The notes under the pieces were generated by a model that worked only from the letters and a program-made list of their open reading frames with translations, searched no databases and was not told the origin of the DNA. Shown one piece after another: positions 62,378 through 64,000 of a stretch of DNA of 64,000 nt. The stretch covers positions 1,860,001-1,924,000 of the forward strand of contig NZ_CP048397.1 of assembly GCF_010384365.1 (NCBI RefSeq), in the 5' to 3' direction. The position numbers were made by a program, and so were the translations under genes. This DNA is from Streptomyces sp. S4.7. GTDB taxonomy: Bacteria > Actinomycetota > Actinomycetes > Streptomycetales > Streptomycetaceae. Every line of letters starts with the position of its first letter. Position 1 is the first letter of the stretch.

Positions 62378-62693
62378 ACCTACCGGGTTACCCGTCCGGC
62401 GGGGTTCACGCTCCGCCGGGACCGCAACAAGTTCCGGCAACCGGCGTGCATGAAACGAGCGTTGGCGGTGCGGTCGCACGATCGCGCCGGTCAGGGCGGC
62501 GGTCCCCGCAGCGCCCCGTCCCACGGACCTGGTCGTCTCTTCGGGAAGGTGTCCCACCACGGGGACAGTCCGGCCCGGTTGGGGACCATGACTGCCACCC
62601 GTGGTGCGAACCGGTCAGGATCGGACCGGTTCCGTCAGGTGGTCGGGTCCGTCACCGGAACCTCCCACCCGTGCCCGCTCGTGGCACCTTCGC
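62378..62693. other. 316-base gap between pullulanase and DUF4230 genes
   Basis: No gene seen. An inverted repeat AACCGGTC (62609-62616) / GACCGGTT (62624-62631) with a 7-nt spacer lies 63 nt past the pullulanase stop and could be part of its terminator or a protein site. A DUF4230 promoter must lie near 62400-62460 but no clear element is seen. Confidence 0.4.
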
Positions 62694-64000
62694 TCACGCG
62701 CCCGCCCGGAAGACCGCCACCGTCCGGGCCGGCACCGTGAAGGTGCCCGAATCCGCCTCGTACGACGCCTTCTTCACCGTCGCGTCCGAGCCCGCCGCCT
62801 GCACCGGGTGCAGACCGTACGCCCGGTCCGCCAGCGCCGGGACCCGCTGCTGCGAGCTGTCCGGGGTGGCGTTGAAGACCACCACCAGCTCGCCGAGGCG
62901 CATCGTGATGACTCCCGGCGTCTCGTCGGGTCCCGACAGCGGGAAGGACAGCGCGGACTGGACGGCGCCGGTGGAGGAGAGACGGAAAGCCGCCTCCGAG
63001 GTACGGATCCTCAGCAGATCCCGGTACGCGGCCGAGGCACCGGAGATCTCCGCGCAGCCGGGCGCGATGCCCTTGGTCCCCAACAGGGGCTTGGCGTAGG
63101 GCCACTTGTCCTCGTTGTCGGCGGCGGGCGGCAGTCCCCGGCCGAAGCCGTTGCCGTCGCGGCAGTCCCAGTTGATCACGTTGAACCAGTCGCCGCTGTC
63201 GTAGGAGTTGCGGTCCAGCGACTTGGAACGGAGCAGGTCCGTCCCCGCCTGGGACAGCGACGGCCCCTGGGTGAGCGTCGCCGTCGCCATGGCGAGCACC
63301 TGCGCCCTGGCCCGGTCGGCGGCCGGCGTGGCGCGCGGCAGCTTGAACGCCAGCGCGTCGTAGAGGCTTTCGTTGTCGTGCGCGTCCGCGTAGGCGAGCG
63401 CGTCTCCCGGTGCGTCGGCGTATCCGGCGGGCGATCCGTTGTAGTCGACGTCGGAGCCCTTGACGGTGCGGCCCGCGGTGTCGGTGAAGGAGTAGTCGGC
63501 GAGATTGCCGCTGAGACCGACCTTGATCAGGTCCTGGTAGTGCAGCAGCCTCGCCCGCTGCTCGGCCACGGTGCCGTTGGCCGCCGAGGTGTTGGGGTCG
63601 GTGAACAGCCCGGAGGCGAAGCCCTGGACGCCCGGATCCTCGTCGAAGGGGCCGCCGCCGCGCACCGCGTCGCGCGCCCGGTCGGAGAAGGTCGCGATCC
63701 CGGTGCCCGCCATGTTCTTCTGCGTGGCCTGGACGAAGCGCGCGTCACCGGCGATCTCGCCGAAGTCCCAGCCCTCCCCGTAGAGGACGATCGACTTCCC
63801 GTCGACCCCGTCCCTGGCGACGGTCAGCGCGTCCAGCGCGTCGCGCACGGCGAGGATGTTGGCCTTGGGGTGATGTCCCATCAGGTCGAAGCGGAAGCCG
63901 TCGACCTTGTACTCCTTGGCCCAGGTGACCATCGAGTCGACCACCAGCTTGCCCATCATGGCGTTCTCGGGCGCGGTGTTGGCGCAGCACGTGGATGTCG
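62694..64000 (-). CDS. pulA: Pullulanase-type alpha-1,6-glucosidase, C-terminal part
   Basis: Partial: 435 codons plus stop visible, open at the window end ([16 protein letters not shown] precedes position 63959). GH13 pullulanase/debranching enzyme. The nucleophile Asp is in [12 protein letters not shown], the acid Glu in [10 protein letters not shown], and the stabilising Asp in [14 protein letters not shown] beta-sandwich C-terminal domain follows. Cleaves alpha-1,6 branches in pullulan or starch. Export signal and N-terminal domains lie beyond the window, so location is unknown here; related streptomycete enzymes are secreted. Confidence 0.93.
   Translation of the reverse strand, partial: TSTCCANTAPENAMMGKLVVDSMVTWAKEYKVDGFRFDLMGHHPKANILAVRDALDALTVARDGVDGKSIVLYGEGWDFGEIAGDARFVQATQKNMAGTGIATFSDRARDAVRGGGPFDEDPGVQGFASGLFTDPNTSAANGTVAEQRARLLHYQDLIKVGLSGNLADYSFTDTAGRTVKGSDVDYNGSPAGYADAPGDALAYADAHDNESLYDALAFKLPRATPAADRARAQVLAMATATLTQGPSLSQAGTDLLRSKSLDRNSYDSGDWFNVINWDCRDGNGFGRGLPPAADNEDKWPYAKPLLGTKGIAPGCAEISGASAAYRDLLRIRTSEAAFRLSSTGAVQSALSFPLSGPDETPGVITMRLGELVVVFNATPDSSQQRVPALADRAYGLHPVQAAGSDATVKKASYEADSGTFTVPARTVAVFRAGA

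Noticed and set aside
1..64000. tRNA, rRNA, transposase, phage integrase or biosynthetic gene cluster
   Set aside because: Read through both strands for clover-leaf arms, transposase/integrase motifs and PKS/NRPS-type modules; none seen, though small RNAs could be missed by eye.

Overview
This is high-GC actinobacterial chromosome, almost certainly Streptomyces or a close relative. Third codon positions are strongly G/C, GTG starts are common, and the core order pepA-lpd-sucB-GntR-aceE ... lipB-lipA-DUF4191-RDD-glnA is the one I remember from Streptomyces chromosomes (inference from memory, not a search). I see no tRNA, rRNA, CRISPR array or intact transposase.

Region 1 (1-22.7 kb) is core metabolism. 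It holds the 3' end of leucyl aminopeptidase, the lipoamide enzymes (lpd, a two-lipoyl-domain E2, aceE with a GntR/FCD regulator and a perfect 17-bp palindrome), a group of regulators and small enzymes (MerR/GyrI-like, WYL, SDR, DUF4240, GNAT, TIGR01777 epimerase, FAD oxidoreductase, TPR regulator), the lipoate pathway (lipB, lipA), and glnA behind a well-formed GlnR box. A roughly 285-bp foldback repeat lies at 13.2-13.5 kb.

Region 2 (22.9-37.0 kb) is a compact hypoxia/dormancy-type island. It encodes a CBS-CBS-BON protein, a zinc alcohol dehydrogenase, a GH65 glycosidase/phosphorylase, phosphoketolase, a DevR/DosR (OsdR)-type response regulator, a cyclic-nucleotide-binding-fold protein, a DevS/DosS (OsdK)-type double-GAF histidine kinase that keeps the heme-ligand histidine, an HTH-flavin-fold protein, and three universal stress proteins. 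The layout suggests that redox or oxygen signals sensed by the kinase switch on fermentative carbon handling (disaccharide phosphorolysis, phosphoketolase, alcohol dehydrogenase) and stress proteins. The right edge abuts a truncated FtsX permease that seems joined to the start of another gene.

Region 3 (39-47 kb) carries a GNAT, an AEC transporter, an orphan small protein, a Gfo/Idh oxidoreductase, and a translationally coupled pair: a helical-plus-vWA (TROVE/Ro60-like) protein and a conserved partner of unknown function. These are followed by a DUF6891-type protein and a winged-helix regulator preceded by a short Cys/His/Arg leader-peptide-like ORF.

Region 4 (47-64 kb) carries a His-rich PepSY membrane protein with a His/Met-rich partner, a nucleotide-sugar-type epimerase, a NarL-type two-component pair, secreted and cell-envelope proteins (DUF1996, a His-rich lipoprotein, a Tat-exported GH89 glycosidase), a sigma-like/membrane hybrid protein, a TetR regulator, DUF4230, and the 3' part of a pullulanase running off the window.
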